Source of the DNA: Clostridiaceae bacterium
GTDB lineage: Bacteria > Bacillota_A > Clostridia > Clostridiales > Clostridiaceae
Direction of reading: 5' to 3'
Length of the DNA stretch: 64,000 bases
NCBI GenBank assembly: GCA_029256485.1
Contig: JAQSXU010000012.1
Location: 1 to 64,000 of the forward strand
Position 1 is the first letter of the stretch; each line of letters opens with the position of its first letter. The position numbers were made by a program, and so were the translations under genes. Below, piece after piece: positions 37,201-49,104 of this stretch. The notes under the pieces were generated by a model. That model was not told the DNA's origin. It saw only the letters and a list, made by a program, of their open reading frames with translations, and ran no database searches.

Positions 37201-39225
37201 GTGTCAATAGAAAAAATGCTTATGGTAGATATGGTGGGACACATTGATGATTTGAATATAATGTCTAAAAGAGTTGTAATATCAGGATGTCTTCACCCTG
37301 TAAATGCACTCCAGGAAATTGATACTACAAATTTTACTATATCTACTACGGAAAACAATTTAGATGCTCTGGTGGATGTATGTTATATAAGACCATATGT
37401 TGAAGAAAAGGACTTTACTGCATTGAGCAGCACACTAAAAAGAATAAAAAATAACGAGTGTGATTTTAGCAGGAATATCAGCACAGAAGAACTTGTACTA
37501 GACGACAATGATTTAGAAAAAAGTATTAATGAAGTTGGGAATTCCATTATAAGCCTTCAAGATGATTTAAAAACTAAAACAGCGGAAAAAGATGATACGG
37601 AAAAGTATATTAAATATTTAAGTTACTTGAATAAATTAGATTTTTCAGTTGATGAATTTATAAATCTTAAGAATTTTCACTTTGATATATATAAAGTATC
37701 TAAAGAAAATATGGAGAGAATTAAAGAAAACTATGAAAATATTCCTTCTATCATATTTAAAATATATGAAGAAAATGGATACAACATAGTAATGGCATTT
37801 ACTCCAATATTATTAAAAAAGGAGACAGACAGGATATTTAGGTCTCTTAATTGTGAGATACTTGAAATCAGCAGTGAATTTCGAGGAACTCCAAATTCTA
37901 TAGTAAGTAATTTAAAGGAAAAGCTTATAGATATTAATGCAGAAATGTCTAATTTAAGTGAAAGATTACATGCATTAGAAAAAGAAAATATGAGGAGAAT
38001 AAAAATTTTGGATAAGAGTCTGGAGCTGGTGTTAAAAGCTTCAGAAGTAAAATCCAGCATGGCTTGTACTAATGAATTTTTTTATCTCTGTGGATGGATG
38101 CCTAAAGAAAGTTTAAAAAAGTTTAAAGATTGTCTAGGTGAAATTGCAGACAGAACTATAATAATTGAAAAAAATGTAGATGAAATTCAAAACAAGGGTA
38201 TGGTTCCTCCAACAAGAATGAATAATAATATTTTGGTCAAGCCTTTTGAATCTATGGTAGGAATGTATGGTATTCCTTCCTATAATGAGCTGGACCCAAC
38301 CACATTTTTAGGTATAAGTTATATGCTGATGTTTGGAGCCATGTTTGGAGATCTTGGGCAAGGCTTAGTTTTTATAGTTGCAGGGCTTTTATTAAAATAT
38401 AAAGGAAAAAGACCAAATTTTGGGGGAGTAATTTCAAGGCTGGGTATAGCATCAAGTTTATTTGGAGTTATATATGGAAGCTTTTTTGGATTTGAAAATG
38501 TGATACCAGCTCTTGTGGTTAGACCAATGGAAGATATTCAGGATATACTTCTGTTTGCAGTAGCTTTTGGCTGTGGTCTATTAATAATTGGTTTTATTTA
38601 CAGCCTAATAAATAGCATAAAGAAAAAAGACATTGAAAATGGAGTGTTTGGTAAAAATGGACTGGTGGGCTTAATATTTTATTTGTCTTTGCTTATTTTT
38701 GCTATAACTAAAGTGATGAATATTAACACAATGCCAAGTTCAGTTTGGATTACAATTTTCATTGTTTTTCTAGGTGTAATGCTGTTTAAAGAGCCAATAA
38801 CAAATATTATTCTGAAAAAAAAGCCATTATATTCGGAAAGTAAACAGGACTATTTTATTGAGGGAGGCTTTGGAGTTATTGAAACTCTGCTCAGTATGTT
38901 CTCAAATACTGTGTCTTTTATAAGAGTTGGTGCATTTGCCCTTAACCATGTAGGACTGTTTGTGGCTTTTGCATCACTGGCAAATATGATGAAAAATAGT
39001 GTGGGCAGTGCATTTATGTATGTGCTTGGTAATTTAATAATTATTGGGCTTGAAGGCTTAATAGTGTTTATCCAAGGACTAAGATTAGAGTACTATGAGC
39101 TGTTCAGCAAATATTATGAAGGAGCAGGGGTTGTGTTTAACCCTGTTAAACTATTTGATGAAACTTCTGATGTTGAAGTAAAGATTTATAAAAGAATTAT
39201 TACAAGTAAATTAGTAAATGAATAA
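37201..39225 (+). CDS. V-type ATPase subunit I (a-subunit)
   Basis: 674 aa. A long cytosolic N-terminal half with coiled coils is followed by about seven to eight helices from residue about 365 on. The conserved region FIRVGAFALNHVGLF carries the Arg and partner residues that face the rotor ring. GTG 37201 with AGGTGG upstream gives the usual short N-terminus (SIEKMLMVDMVG); an ATG abutting the subunit C stop at 37162 has no ribosome site. Confidence 0.92.
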   Translation: MSIEKMLMVDMVGHIDDLNIMSKRVVISGCLHPVNALQEIDTTNFTISTTENNLDALVDVCYIRPYVEEKDFTALSSTLKRIKNNECDFSRNISTEELVLDDNDLEKSINEVGNSIISLQDDLKTKTAEKDDTEKYIKYLSYLNKLDFSVDEFINLKNFHFDIYKVSKENMERIKENYENIPSIIFKIYEENGYNIVMAFTPILLKKETDRIFRSLNCEILEISSEFRGTPNSIVSNLKEKLIDINAEMSNLSERLHALEKENMRRIKILDKSLELVLKASEVKSSMACTNEFFYLCGWMPKESLKKFKDCLGEIADRTIIIEKNVDEIQNKGMVPPTRMNNNILVKPFESMVGMYGIPSYNELDPTTFLGISYMLMFGAMFGDLGQGLVFIVAGLLLKYKGKRPNFGGVISRLGIASSLFGVIYGSFFGFENVIPALVVRPMEDIQDILLFAVAFGCGLLIIGFIYSLINSIKKKDIENGVFGKNGLVGLIFYLSLLIFAITKVMNINTMPSSVWITIFIVFLGVMLFKEPITNIILKKKPLYSESKQDYFIEGGFGVIETLLSMFSNTVSFIRVGAFALNHVGLFVAFASLANMMKNSVGSAFMYVLGNLIIIGLEGLIVFIQGLRLEYYELFSKYYEGAGVVFNPVKLFDETSDVEVKIYKRIITSKLVNE

Positions 39226-39241
39226 TAGGGGGATTGTTAAT

Positions 39242-39673
39242 ATGAGGTATATTATTTTATTGATTACTTTGACAGTTGTAATTGGCACAATTACTTATGG
39301 GTTTGTTGTTAGAGCTAAGGGTGATTTAAATGGAAAATCTAAAATTAAAAAGGCCTTAAAAATAAATTTAGCTTCCTTTATTCCAGTAATTGGAACTATG
39401 ATAATATTTTTCATAGTTCCAGGAATTGTTCATGCAGCTGGCGAAAGCACTGTAAATACATCTGCAGGTCTTGGTTACATAGGTGCTGCACTATCTACAG
39501 GATTGGCTACAGTGGGGGCTGGATATGCAGTAGGCGCTGTTGGCTCATCAGCATTAGGAGCAGTGTCAGAGGACCCTAAAATACTTGGTAAAACACTTAT
39601 ATATGTAGGACTTGGTGAAGGTATTGCCATATATGGCTTAATAATTTCAATTATGATTTTATCAAAACTTTAA
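39242..39673 (+). CDS. V-type ATPase subunit K (c-ring)
   Basis: 143 aa. An N-terminal helix and a second at about residue 50 precede a c-type hairpin: GYIGAALSTGLATVGAGYAV, loop SEDPK, then the carrier helix with Glu in YVGLGEGIAIYG. It is the rotating ion-binding ring. ATG 39242 (GGGGAT upstream) is chosen; an in-frame ATG at 39218 is within subunit I. The first hairpin helix lacks the Gln often used for Na+ coordination (see findings). Confidence 0.9.
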   Translation: MRYIILLITLTVVIGTITYGFVVRAKGDLNGKSKIKKALKINLASFIPVIGTMIIFFIVPGIVHAAGESTVNTSAGLGYIGAALSTGLATVGAGYAVGAVGSSALGAVSEDPKILGKTLIYVGLGEGIAIYGLIISIMILSKL

Positions 39674-39703
39674 TTATTAACCCTTTGAACGGGAGAGATT
39701 AAA

Positions 39704-40012
39704 ATGAAAGCATATTTTATAAGTGATAACAATGACACCTTTGTTGGATTGAAAATAGCAGGAATTAAAGGTATTGTTTTACACGAAAGAGAACAGGTTT
39801 TAAAAAAATTAGAAGAAATAAAAATGGACAATTCCATTGGAATTATTATATTAACAGAAAAGATCTCCATGCTTATTCCAGATGAAGTAAAAGAAATGAA
39901 ACTTAAAAAACATGCACCATTAATTGTAGAAATACCTGATAGACATGGTACGGTAAAGGGTGATAATTCAATAGTGAAGTATGTAAAGGAATCAATTGGG
40001 TTAAAGATATGA
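39704..40012 (+). CDS. V-type ATPase subunit F
   Basis: 102 aa with the Rossmann-like fold of NtpG/AtpF (AYFISDNNDTFVGLKIAGIKG; IGIIILTEKISMLIPDEV; LIVEIPDRHG). It is a central-stalk subunit. Preceded by GGGAGAG; 30 bp after subunit K. Confidence 0.92.
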   Translation: MKAYFISDNNDTFVGLKIAGIKGIVLHEREQVLKKLEEIKMDNSIGIIILTEKISMLIPDEVKEMKLKKHAPLIVEIPDRHGTVKGDNSIVKYVKESIGLKI

Positions 40013-40023
40013 GGTGATTTTTA

Positions 40024-40635
40024 ATGACAACAATTGAAGATAAAATAAAACTGTTTTCTAAAATAGTGTACGATAAAATTCAAAAAGAAGAGCAGAGGGA
40101 AATTGATAAATATATTAAAGAAAAAGAAACAACAATTAATGAAGAAAAAGCTAAAATACAAAATGAAGAAGAAAAGATAGTAAGGGAAATAGAAAAAAAA
40201 GCTGAGTTGAAGGCAAATGAAATTATTGCTAAAGAAAAACTTATTAAGCAGCAGGCATTAATTAATTTAAAGGAAAGTATCATTAAAAGCATAATGCTGG
40301 AAATAAAAGATCAATTAGTTCATTATACAAAAACTCAGCAGTATTTTGATTTTTTAAAGAAAGAAATGATTAAAGTATTAGATACTCTTCAGCCTGGTGA
40401 ATACAATCTATTCTTAACAGAGAGGGATATAAATGAATACAAAGATTCTTTAAATGAGGTTATATCAAAACATAATGGATTTAATATTTCAATTAAAATA
40501 AATCCTATAGATTTAATTGGTGGTTTCATAATTGAAAATGGCAATGGAAGGGTAAGGATAGATAACAGCCTTTTGGAAAAACTTGAGGAGAATAAAGAAA
40601 ATGTTGGAGTTAAAGTAATGGAGACAGTGGCGTAG
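40024..40635 (+). CDS. V-type ATPase subunit E
   Basis: 203 aa. A long N-terminal coiled coil (REIDKYIKEKETTINEEKAK) precedes a globular C-terminus (LIGGFIIENGNGRVRIDNSL). It forms the peripheral stalk with the small subunit encoded at 35796. Eleven bp after subunit F. Confidence 0.92.
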   Translation: MTTIEDKIKLFSKIVYDKIQKEEQREIDKYIKEKETTINEEKAKIQNEEEKIVREIEKKAELKANEIIAKEKLIKQQALINLKESIIKSIMLEIKDQLVHYTKTQQYFDFLKKEMIKVLDTLQPGEYNLFLTERDINEYKDSLNEVISKHNGFNISIKINPIDLIGGFIIENGNGRVRIDNSLLEKLEENKENVGVKVMETVA

Positions 40636-40647
40636 AGGAGTGATAAC

Positions 40648-42414
40648 ATGTCAGACAAGATTGGAAATATAATAGGAATAAATGGTCCTGTTATTGAGGC
40701 AACCGGCATGAGCAGCTTTAAAATGAGAGAGATGGTTATGGTAGGAAATAAAAAACTAATTGGAGAAATAATAATCCTTCAGGATGATTATGCTACAATA
40801 CAGGTTTATGAGGAAACCTCAGGACTTAAAGTAGGAGAAAAAATAATTTCTACTGGCAGACCATTATCACTTAAATTAGGACCAGGAATTATAGGAAATA
40901 TATTTGATGGTATTGAAAGGCCTCTGGTAAAAATTAATGAAGAAAGTTTTGGATACATTCCAGAAGGTGTTGGGTTGATTTCCTTAGATGAAAAGAAATT
41001 ATGGGATGTAAATATATCAGCTAAACGGGGACAGTTACTAAAGGCAGGAGATATATACGCTGAAATTCAGGAAACCCCTTTGATAAAGCATAAGCTTATG
41101 GTACCGCCAGACATAGAGGGTACAGTTGTGAAAGTTAAGGAAAATGGTAAATATGCAATTGATGATGTGATTATGGAATTGGAAAGTTCAGGTAAAAAGT
41201 ATGAGTTGCCTCTTTATCAAATGTGGCCTGTTAGAAAGCCAAGACCTGTGAAAGAAAGAAAGAGAATAGAAACACCGTTGATTACAGGACAGAGAATATT
41301 AGACAGTTTTTTTCCTATAGCAAAGGGAGGAACTGTGGCTATTCCTGGTGGATTTGGTACAGGAAAAACTATGACCCAGCATCAGCTGGCAAAATGGTCA
41401 GATGCGGACATAATTATTTATATAGGCTGCGGTGAGAGGGGAAATGAAATGACTGAGGTATTGGAGGATTTCCCCAAGTTATCAGATCCTAAAACGGGAA
41501 TGACTCTAATGAATAGAACAGTTTTAATTGCCAATACTTCAAATATGCCCGTTGCAGCCAGAGAGGCAAGCATATATACAGGCATTACTCTTGCAGAATA
41601 CTTTAGAGATATGGGATATCATGTAGCTATAATGGCTGATTCAACATCACGATGGGCAGAGGCTTTAAGGGAAATATCAGGAAGACTTGAAGAGATGCCT
41701 GCAGAGGAAGGGTATCCAGCTTATCTGCCTTCAAGAATTGCAGAATTTTATGAAAGAGCAGGATATGTAGAAAATTTAAATGGAACAGATGGGTCTGTAA
41801 CAGTAATAGGAGCAGTATCTCCTGCAGGAGGAGATTTTTCAGAGCCCGTAACACAAAATACCAAAAGATTTGTAAGCGCATTTTTGAGCCTAGACAAAAA
41901 ACTTGCCTATGCAAGGCACTATCCCGCAATTAACTGGCTGTCAAGCTACAGCGGATATACTACTATGCTTAGAGACTGGTTTGATGAAAATGTTGCTCCT
42001 GATTTTTTTACATTGAGAGGGAAAATGCTTAAGGTACTATTTGAAGAAAACAAACTGCAGGAAATAGTTAAGCTGGTGGGTGAAGATGTACTGCCTGATG
42101 ATCAAAGATTAATTTTAGAAGTTGCTAAAATCCTTAAAATTGGCTTTCTACAGCAAAATGCTTATCATCAGGAAGATACATTTGTACCTCTGGAAAAACA
42201 ATATAAAATGCTTAAAACCATCCAGGTATTAAATGATAATGCATATAAAGCAGTAAAACTAGGAGCACCAATATCTACAATTAAGGACAAAGATATTTTT
42301 GAACAGCTGTATAAAATGAAATATAATATTCCAAATGATGATTTATCCGGATTAGACAAGCTTCAAAAGCACATATTGGAATTCTACAGTAAACTTTGTG
42401 AAAAGTATGCTTAG
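40648..42414 (+). CDS. atpA: V-type ATPase catalytic subunit A
   Basis: 588 aa. It has an N-terminal barrel ([14 protein letters not shown]), the non-homologous A-subunit insert, P-loop (GGFGTGKT), GERGNEM, and [18 protein letters not shown]. It is the nucleotide-hydrolysing or -synthesising subunit. GAGGAGTG precedes the start. Confidence 0.97.
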   Translation: MSDKIGNIIGINGPVIEATGMSSFKMREMVMVGNKKLIGEIIILQDDYATIQVYEETSGLKVGEKIISTGRPLSLKLGPGIIGNIFDGIERPLVKINEESFGYIPEGVGLISLDEKKLWDVNISAKRGQLLKAGDIYAEIQETPLIKHKLMVPPDIEGTVVKVKENGKYAIDDVIMELESSGKKYELPLYQMWPVRKPRPVKERKRIETPLITGQRILDSFFPIAKGGTVAIPGGFGTGKTMTQHQLAKWSDADIIIYIGCGERGNEMTEVLEDFPKLSDPKTGMTLMNRTVLIANTSNMPVAAREASIYTGITLAEYFRDMGYHVAIMADSTSRWAEALREISGRLEEMPAEEGYPAYLPSRIAEFYERAGYVENLNGTDGSVTVIGAVSPAGGDFSEPVTQNTKRFVSAFLSLDKKLAYARHYPAINWLSSYSGYTTMLRDWFDENVAPDFFTLRGKMLKVLFEENKLQEIVKLVGEDVLPDDQRLILEVAKILKIGFLQQNAYHQEDTFVPLEKQYKMLKTIQVLNDNAYKAVKLGAPISTIKDKDIFEQLYKMKYNIPNDDLSGLDKLQKHILEFYSKLCEKYA

Positions 42415-42425
42415 GGGGTGTTATC

Positions 42426-43805
42426 ATGAAGAAGCAATATTTAACTTTAGATAAAGTTCAAGGACCTTTAATAATTTTATCTGACATAAGTGATGTATCA
42501 TATGATGAAATTGTAGACATAGTAATAGACGGTAAGGAAAGTAAAAAGGGAAAAGTGGTTCAAATTCAAGGTGACAAAGCAATTATTCAGGTATTTGAAC
42601 CTACTTCAGGTATTTCAGTTGAAAATGCGGCAGTTTCTTTTTCAGGTAAGCCTCTGCAGATAGGACTTTCAAAGGATATTTTAGGAAGAGAATTTAATGG
42701 TATTGGTGAGCCCAGAGATGGTGGAGGAGAAATCTACAGCTCAAAAAAATATAATGTAAATGGCAGACCTATGAACCCAGTAGCAAGAAAGTATCCTAGA
42801 AATTTTATTGAAACAGGAATATCATCTATAGATTGCTTAACTACATTAATAAGAGGACAGAAGTTACCTATTTTTTCTGGTAATGGTATGCCTCATAATG
42901 AGCTGGCAGCTCAAATAGTAAGGCAGGCCAAGATAAGTGATGATGAAGGCAGCAATTTTGCAGTAGTATTTGCTGCAATGGGTATAAAACATGACGATGC
43001 TGACTTCTTTAGAAGAAGCTTTCAGGAAGCAGGTGTGCTGGAGAGAGTTGTAATGTATATAAATTTAGCTGATGATCCAATAGTTGAGAGAATAATTACT
43101 CCAAGGTGTGCGCTTACAGCTGCAGAATATTTAGCCTTTGAGGAAAATATGCATATACTGGTTATCATGACAGATATGACAAGCTACTGTGAGGCTTTAA
43201 GAGAATTGTCATCTTCAAGAGAAGAAGTTCCAAGCAGAAAGGGATATCCCGGGTATCTTTATTCAGATTTAGCATCTCTGTATGAAAGGGCTGGAATGCT
43301 GCAGGGGTTAACCGGATCCATAACTCAAATTCCCATTTTAACAATGCCCAATGACGATATAACTCATCCTGTACCAGATTTAACTGGATATATAACAGAG
43401 GGACAGATTGTTTTAAGCAGAGGGGTTTATCAAAGAAACATATATCCTCCTGTGAGTATACTTCCTTCACTATCCAGATTGATGAAGGATGGCATAGGTG
43501 AAGGATATACCAGGGATGACCACGCAGAGGTTTCAAATCAAATCTTTGCATCCTATTCTCATGTTCAGGATATAATAGCCTTAGCACAGGTTATAGGTGA
43601 GGATGAGCTTTCCGATGTGGATAAAGAATATATGGAATTTGGAAGACAGTTCGAAGAGAAATTTCTAAAACAAGCATATGATGAAGATAGAAATATTGAA
43701 GAAACATTAGATTTAGCCTGGGACATGTTATCTATTTTACCAAAATCCGAACTGGATAGAGTTAGTCCGGAAAACATAGAAAAACATTATAGGGGTGGTA
43801 AGTAA
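42426..43805 (+). CDS. atpB: V-type ATPase regulatory subunit B
   Basis: 459 aa. It has the beta-barrel ([19 protein letters not shown]), the degenerate nucleotide site ([20 protein letters not shown]), [20 protein letters not shown] and a helical C-terminus. It alternates with subunit A in the hexamer. It ends with a one-base overlap (TAATG) onto subunit D. Confidence 0.97.
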   Translation: MKKQYLTLDKVQGPLIILSDISDVSYDEIVDIVIDGKESKKGKVVQIQGDKAIIQVFEPTSGISVENAAVSFSGKPLQIGLSKDILGREFNGIGEPRDGGGEIYSSKKYNVNGRPMNPVARKYPRNFIETGISSIDCLTTLIRGQKLPIFSGNGMPHNELAAQIVRQAKISDDEGSNFAVVFAAMGIKHDDADFFRRSFQEAGVLERVVMYINLADDPIVERIITPRCALTAAEYLAFEENMHILVIMTDMTSYCEALRELSSSREEVPSRKGYPGYLYSDLASLYERAGMLQGLTGSITQIPILTMPNDDITHPVPDLTGYITEGQIVLSRGVYQRNIYPPVSILPSLSRLMKDGIGEGYTRDDHAEVSNQIFASYSHVQDIIALAQVIGEDELSDVDKEYMEFGRQFEEKFLKQAYDEDRNIEETLDLAWDMLSILPKSELDRVSPENIEKHYRGGK

Positions 43806-44422
43806 TGGAAAATATTGCTCCTACAAAATCTAATTTAATGAGTGCACAAAATTCATTAGAATTTTCAGAGAAAGGCTTTGAACTATTAGATAAAAAAAGA
43901 AATGTGCTCATAAGAGAAATGATGTCATATATGGGCAGGGCAGAGGAATTGCAAAACAGAATAAATATTAACTTTAAAGAAGCCTATGATGCTCTAAGAC
44001 AGGCTAATATAACTATGGGAATTAATACAGTTGAAGATATTGCCATGTCCATTCCTGAGGCTTCAGATTATTCTGTATTGTTTAAAAGTGTAATGGGGGT
44101 AGAAGTGCCACATGTAAACTTTGAGAAGAAAGATATCGAACCAAAATATAGTTTTTATAGAAGTAATGCCACTATGGATTTGGCCTTTAAGAAATTTAAT
44201 GATGTAAAGCATTTGATTTATGAACTGGCTGAAGTTGAAAATGCAGTTTATAAATTAGCTATGGAGGTAAAGAAAACACAAAAAAGAGCAAATGCTCTGG
44301 AAAACATACAAATACCTAAATTTGAAGAAATAGTAAAATCAATAGGAGAAGTGCTTGAGGAGAAGGAAAGAGAAGATTTCTTCAGGTTAAAAGTTGTTAA
44401 AAAGAAAAAGAACAAAAAATAG
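43805..44422 (+). CDS. atpD: V-type ATPase subunit D
   Basis: 205 aa, the two-helix central rotor shaft (APTKSNLMSAQNSLEFSEKG; EVENAVYKLAMEVKKTQKRA NALENIQIP region). Last gene of the operon; a terminator follows at 44517. Confidence 0.94.
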   Translation: MENIAPTKSNLMSAQNSLEFSEKGFELLDKKRNVLIREMMSYMGRAEELQNRININFKEAYDALRQANITMGINTVEDIAMSIPEASDYSVLFKSVMGVEVPHVNFEKKDIEPKYSFYRSNATMDLAFKKFNDVKHLIYELAEVENAVYKLAMEVKKTQKRANALENIQIPKFEEIVKSIGEVLEEKEREDFFRLKVVKKKKNKK

Positions 44423-44516
44423 CCTAAAACTCCTAATTAACTACATGCTGAGGATATATTTTGTCAGAAGTAGCCAAAAATAAAGTTGATTTGAAATAAT
44501 TTAGATTATATAATTA

Positions 44517-44566
44517 AATAACCATAATTTATTTTGGTATTAAAATATTATGGTTATTTTTTTTAT
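44517..44566 (+). terminator. Terminator of the V-type ATPase operon
   Basis: aataaccataat (44517-44528) pairs with attatggttatt (44547-44558), followed by T8. Confidence 0.88.
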
Positions 44567-44641
44567 TTTAATGTAGTATTATAAAGGAAAGCAATAATTA
44601 TTATTTGGTATTGAGATTTTGGGGTTAAGGGTGAGAAAATT

Positions 44642-47600
44642 ATGAAGAATTTATTTCATGTTGGACTGGATGTAGGGTCAACTACTGTAAAAATAGTTAT
44701 TAATGATAAAAATGATAACACTGTGTACAGTAAGTACCAAAGGCACTTTGCCGATATAAAAAATACCATAATCCAACTTATATCAGAAGCATATAATACA
44801 ATTAAAGATCAAAATATAACTATTATGGTTACAGGATCGGGAGGATTATCTGTATCTAAGTGGTTAAATATCTCATTTATCCAGGAAGTAATAGCATGTA
44901 CCACAACTATTGAAAAATTTATACCAGAAACCCATGTAGCTATTGAACTTGGTGGTGAAGATGCAAAAATAACATTTTTTGATGACGGTGTAGATCAAAG
45001 AATGAATGGGACCTGTGCAGGCGGTACTGGTGCCTTTGTAGATCAAATGGCTGCCTTGCTGCAAACAGATGCTCAGGGAATTAATGAACTGGCTAAAAGC
45101 CATAAAATGATTTATCCTATTGCTGCCAGATGCGGGGTATTTGCAAAGACAGATATACAGCCATTATTAAATGAGGGTGCAGCTAGGGAAGATATTGCGG
45201 CTTCTGTATTTCAATCCGTTGTTAATCAAACTATTAGTGGACTTGCATGTGGAAAGACAATTAAAGGTAATGTAGCATTTCTAGGAGGACCGCTATATTT
45301 CTTATCAGAGCTTAGAAATAGATTTATAGATACATTAAAACTTACTCCTGAACAGGTTATTTTTCCGGAAAATTCACAGCTGTTTGTGGCTATGGGCGCT
45401 GCCCTAGCATCTAAAAAAGAAGAAATTATTGAATTTAAATCATTAATTGATAAGATACCAACTTTAAGAAATGCATACAGCGATGAAATTCAAAGCTTAA
45501 GACCTTTATTTAAAAATGAACAGGAGCTTTTGGAATTTACTGAAAGGCATGATAAATATAAGGTTATAAAAGGACAATTATCTGATGCTAAAGGAGGATG
45601 CTTCTTAGGAATTGATGTAGGCTCTACTACAACAAAGGCGGTTATAGTTGATAAGGAAGGAACTTTGTTGTATTCACATTATGGAAGCAATGAGGGAAGT
45701 CCATTAAAAGCTACTGTAAAAATCCTAAAAGAAGTATATAAATTACTGCCCAGGGATGCTTATTTGGCAAATTCAGCAGTAACCGGTTATGGTGAAGCTC
45801 TGGTAAAAGCAGCTCTTAACGTAGATATTGGAGAAGTTGAAACTGTTGCTCATTATAAGGCAGCAGAATTTTTCCAGCCTGGTGTAGATTTCATTTTAGA
45901 CATTGGTGGACAAGATATGAAATGTCTTAAGATAAGAGATGGAGTAATTGACAGTATAATGTTAAATGAAGCATGTTCAGCTGGATGCGGTTCTTTTATA
46001 GAAAACTTTGCTAATTCTATGAATATGCCTGTGCAGCAATTTGCAAAAGAAGCACTGTTTACAAAGAAGCCTGTGGATTTAGGATCAAGATGTACGGTAT
46101 TTATGAATTCAAAGGTTAAGCAGGCTCAAAAGGAAGGAGCAACTGTAGGGGATATATCTGCAGGACTTTCTTACTCAGTAATAAAAAATGCACTTCAAAA
46201 GGTTATTAAAATCAGAAACCCAAAAGATATGGGAAAAAACATAATAGTTCAGGGAGGAACTTTTTATAATGATGCCATTTTAAGAGCTTTTGAGCTTATC
46301 TCTGAAAGAGAGGTAGTGAGACCTGATATTGCTGGACTTATGGGTGCCTTTGGAGCTGCAATAATTGCAAAAGAGGCTGGTATTCCAGAAAGTAAAAGTT
46401 CTATTGCTTCTTTGGAAGAACTCGATAAATTTAATACCACTGTTACCATGAAAAGATGTGGTAAGTGCGGAAATAACTGCTTAATGACAATTAATAAATT
46501 TTCTGATGGCAGGGAATTTATATCTGGCAACAGGTGTGAAAGAGGTCTTGGCAAGGAAATAACCACTTCAGATATTCCTAATTTATATGATTACAAATAT
46601 AAGAGAATATTTGACTATATACCATTGAGAAAGCAGGAAGCCAAAAGAGGAGTAATAGGAATACCAAGGGTATTGAATATTTATGAAAACTATCCATTTT
46701 GGTTTACTCTCTTCACTGATTTAGGCTTCAGGGTGGAGATTTCTCCAAGATCATCCAAGAATATATATGATCTTGGAATTGAAACAATTCCATCTGAATC
46801 AGCTTGTTATCCTGCTAAAATATCTCATGGGCATATAATGAGCCTAATAAACAGAAACGTAGATATAATATTTTATCCATGTATTCCATATGAACAAAAT
46901 GAACAGGGAAAGGCAGATAACCACTATAACTGTCCAATGGTAACTTCGTACCCAGAAGTTATTAAAAATAATATGGATATAATAAGAGAGAAAAATATAA
47001 AGTTCATGAACCCATTTTTGCCTTTAGATGATGCAGGCAGACTTAAAAAGAGATTATATGAGGAATTCAGTGAATTTAATATAACAAGAAATGAAATTAA
47101 TAATGCTGTTGACTTAGCCTTTGCTGAATTACAGAACATGAAAAATGACATAAGAAAAAAGGGCGAGGAAGTAGTTCAATATTTAAAGGATAACAATAAA
47201 AATGGTATTGTTTTAGCTGGCAGACCATATCATATTGATCCTGAAATAAACCATGGAATACCAAATTTAATTACCTCATTTGGTTTAGCGGTTTTAACAG
47301 AAGATTCTGTGGAACATTTAGGTGATGTTGAAAGACCTTTAAGGGTAGTAGACCAGTGGATGTACCATTCCAGATTATATGCGGCTGCAAGCTTTGTGGC
47401 TAAAGAAAAAAATCTTGAATTAGTGCAGCTTAATTCATTTGGCTGCGGCTTGGATGCAGTTACAACAGATCAGGTTCAAGAAATACTTAAAGTATACGAT
47501 AAAATTTATACTGTTCTTAAAATAGATGAGGGAAGCAATTTAGGTGCAGTAAAAATAAGAATAAGATCTCTGCTGGCGGCTATGGATGAAAGAGATAAGA

Positions 47601-48934
47601 ATGGCTTTGTTCCAGCTAAGATAATTGAAACACCTAAGAGAATCCTTTTTACAGAGCAGATGAGAAAAGAGCATACAATACTGGCACCTCAAATGTCTCC
47701 AATTCATTTTCAATTTATAGAAGAGGCAATGAGGGCCTGCGGGTACAACATAGTAATTCTTCCATCTGTAGATAAGAATGCTGTAAATGAGGGCCTAAAA
47801 TATGTAAACAATGATGCCTGTTATCCTTCAATTATAGTTGTTGGACAGATGATTGAAGCTTTAAAAAGCGGAAAATATGATATAAATAATACATCTGTTT
47901 TAATAACCCAAACTGGTGGAGGCTGCAGGGCTACAAATTACATTGGATTTTTAAGAAAAGCATTAAGGGATGCTGGTTTTGAAAATGTGCCGGTTATATC
48001 TTTAAATGCAGTGGGAATGGAGAAAAATCCAGGGTTTAAATTAACAGCTTCTCTTGGTATAAAGAGCTTAATGGCAATACTATACGGAGATTTATTTATG
48101 AAGGTGCTTTACAGAGTAAGGCCTTACGAGAAGATTAAAGGTTCCGCAAATTTACTTTATGAAAAATGGATTGAAAAATGTAAAGAAAATATAAGAAATG
48201 GAAATCATAAAGAGTTCAAAAGAAATATCAGGGGTATTGTTGAGGACTTCGACAATCTGGAAATTAATAATGTAGAAAAACCAAAGGTTGGAGTAGTAGG
48301 AGAAATACTAGTGAAATTTCATCCAACAGCTAACAATGATATAGTTTCAGTAATTGAAAATGAGGGCGCTGAAGCTGTGGTGCCGGATTTACTGGGATTT
48401 GTGCTGTATTGTGCTTATGATTATAATTTTAAGTATAAATATTTATCAGGTACCAGAAAAGCTAAAATATTAGGTAATATGGCTATTAAATTCATAGAGT
48501 ACTACACAAGAGAAATGAATAACGCCTTGAAACAAAGTAAAAGGTTCAGTCCATCTGAATCTATTGAAGAATTGGCAAATAAGGCTTCAGAAATAGTGTC
48601 TATCGGAAATCAGACTGGAGAAGGCTGGTTCTTGACTGCAGAAATGATTGAGTTAATTCAAAGCGGCACTAAAAATATATTGTGTGTTCAGCCATTTGCC
48701 TGCCTGCCAAATCATGTTACAGGTAAAGGAATGATAAAGGAACTGAAGAGGAAGTATTCAGGTGCTAATATTGCAGCAATAGATTATGATCCTGGTGCTT
48801 CGGAAGTAAATCAATTAAATAGAATTAAATTGATGCTATCAGTAGCATTTAAGGCATTGGAGAAAGATGACAAATTTGACTTGGAAGAGGCACAAAACCA
48901 AGTAGCAGCAACAGATAGTAATAAAACATCATAA
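44642..48934 (+). CDS. 2-hydroxyacyl-CoA dehydratase activase-like protein (BadF type)
   Basis: 1430 aa. Two tandem ASKHA ATPase domains ([13 protein letters not shown] at about residue 6; [15 protein letters not shown] at about 323) each have a Cys loop for the shared [4Fe-4S] cluster ([16 protein letters not shown]). A DUF2229 domain with conserved Cys and a C-terminal HgdB/dehydratase-like region follow. Activases use ATP to inject one electron into a dehydratase or reductase. This is the large multi-domain variety found in many clostridia; no dehydratase subunits are adjacent, so the client is unknown. Confidence 0.88.
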   Translation: MKNLFHVGLDVGSTTVKIVINDKNDNTVYSKYQRHFADIKNTIIQLISEAYNTIKDQNITIMVTGSGGLSVSKWLNISFIQEVIACTTTIEKFIPETHVAIELGGEDAKITFFDDGVDQRMNGTCAGGTGAFVDQMAALLQTDAQGINELAKSHKMIYPIAARCGVFAKTDIQPLLNEGAAREDIAASVFQSVVNQTISGLACGKTIKGNVAFLGGPLYFLSELRNRFIDTLKLTPEQVIFPENSQLFVAMGAALASKKEEIIEFKSLIDKIPTLRNAYSDEIQSLRPLFKNEQELLEFTERHDKYKVIKGQLSDAKGGCFLGIDVGSTTTKAVIVDKEGTLLYSHYGSNEGSPLKATVKILKEVYKLLPRDAYLANSAVTGYGEALVKAALNVDIGEVETVAHYKAAEFFQPGVDFILDIGGQDMKCLKIRDGVIDSIMLNEACSAGCGSFIENFANSMNMPVQQFAKEALFTKKPVDLGSRCTVFMNSKVKQAQKEGATVGDISAGLSYSVIKNALQKVIKIRNPKDMGKNIIVQGGTFYNDAILRAFELISEREVVRPDIAGLMGAFGAAIIAKEAGIPESKSSIASLEELDKFNTTVTMKRCGKCGNNCLMTINKFSDGREFISGNRCERGLGKEITTSDIPNLYDYKYKRIFDYIPLRKQEAKRGVIGIPRVLNIYENYPFWFTLFTDLGFRVEISPRSSKNIYDLGIETIPSESACYPAKISHGHIMSLINRNVDIIFYPCIPYEQNEQGKADNHYNCPMVTSYPEVIKNNMDIIREKNIKFMNPFLPLDDAGRLKKRLYEEFSEFNITRNEINNAVDLAFAELQNMKNDIRKKGEEVVQYLKDNNKNGIVLAGRPYHIDPEINHGIPNLITSFGLAVLTEDSVEHLGDVERPLRVVDQWMYHSRLYAAASFVAKEKNLELVQLNSFGCGLDAVTTDQVQEILKVYDKIYTVLKIDEGSNLGAVKIRIRSLLAAMDERDKNGFVPAKIIETPKRILFTEQMRKEHTILAPQMSPIHFQFIEEAMRACGYNIVILPSVDKNAVNEGLKYVNNDACYPSIIVVGQMIEALKSGKYDINNTSVLITQTGGGCRATNYIGFLRKALRDAGFENVPVISLNAVGMEKNPGFKLTASLGIKSLMAILYGDLFMKVLYRVRPYEKIKGSANLLYEKWIEKCKENIRNGNHKEFKRNIRGIVEDFDNLEINNVEKPKVGVVGEILVKFHPTANNDIVSVIENEGAEAVVPDLLGFVLYCAYDYNFKYKYLSGTRKAKILGNMAIKFIEYYTREMNNALKQSKRFSPSESIEELANKASEIVSIGNQTGEGWFLTAEMIELIQSGTKNILCVQPFACLPNHVTGKGMIKELKRKYSGANIAAIDYDPGASEVNQLNRIKLMLSVAFKALEKDDKFDLEEAQNQVAATDSNKTS

Positions 48935-48963
48935 AAAGAGACCCTGAACGGGTCTCTTTTTTG
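48933..48963 (+). terminator. Terminator after the activase gene
   Basis: aaaaagagaccc (48933-48944) pairs with gggtctcttttt (48950-48961) around a TGAAC loop; T-rich tail. Confidence 0.9.
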
Positions 48964-48967
48964 ATGT

Positions 48968-49104
48968 TTTATTAAAAGAATAAAGAATAAAGATCAAAGA
49001 TCAAAGAATGTGGATTTTCAGCTAAGCTGAAAATCTATTTTTTAAGTTTTGCCTTTAGGCAAAACAACATTATTTGTTATCTATTCTTTAATCTTTGTTA
49101 TTTA
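48968..49104. repeat. Dispersed repeat, copy 1
   Basis: aaagaataaagaataaagatcaaag, then hairpins gattttcagct/agctgaaaatc and gttttgcct/aggcaaaac, then ctttaatctttgttattt. It abuts the stop of the binding protein. Related to 34018-34330 (inverted) and 62711-62880 (same order). Confidence 0.75.

Noticed and set aside
43165..43587. 140-codon ORF opposite V-ATPase subunit B
   Set aside because: Antisense shadow of a conserved gene with low-complexity composition.
34018..49104. Inversion between the inverted repeats as the cause of the split permease
   Set aside because: Both permease halves are on the same strand in collinear order and share an att-like core away from the repeat; inversion would flip one half.
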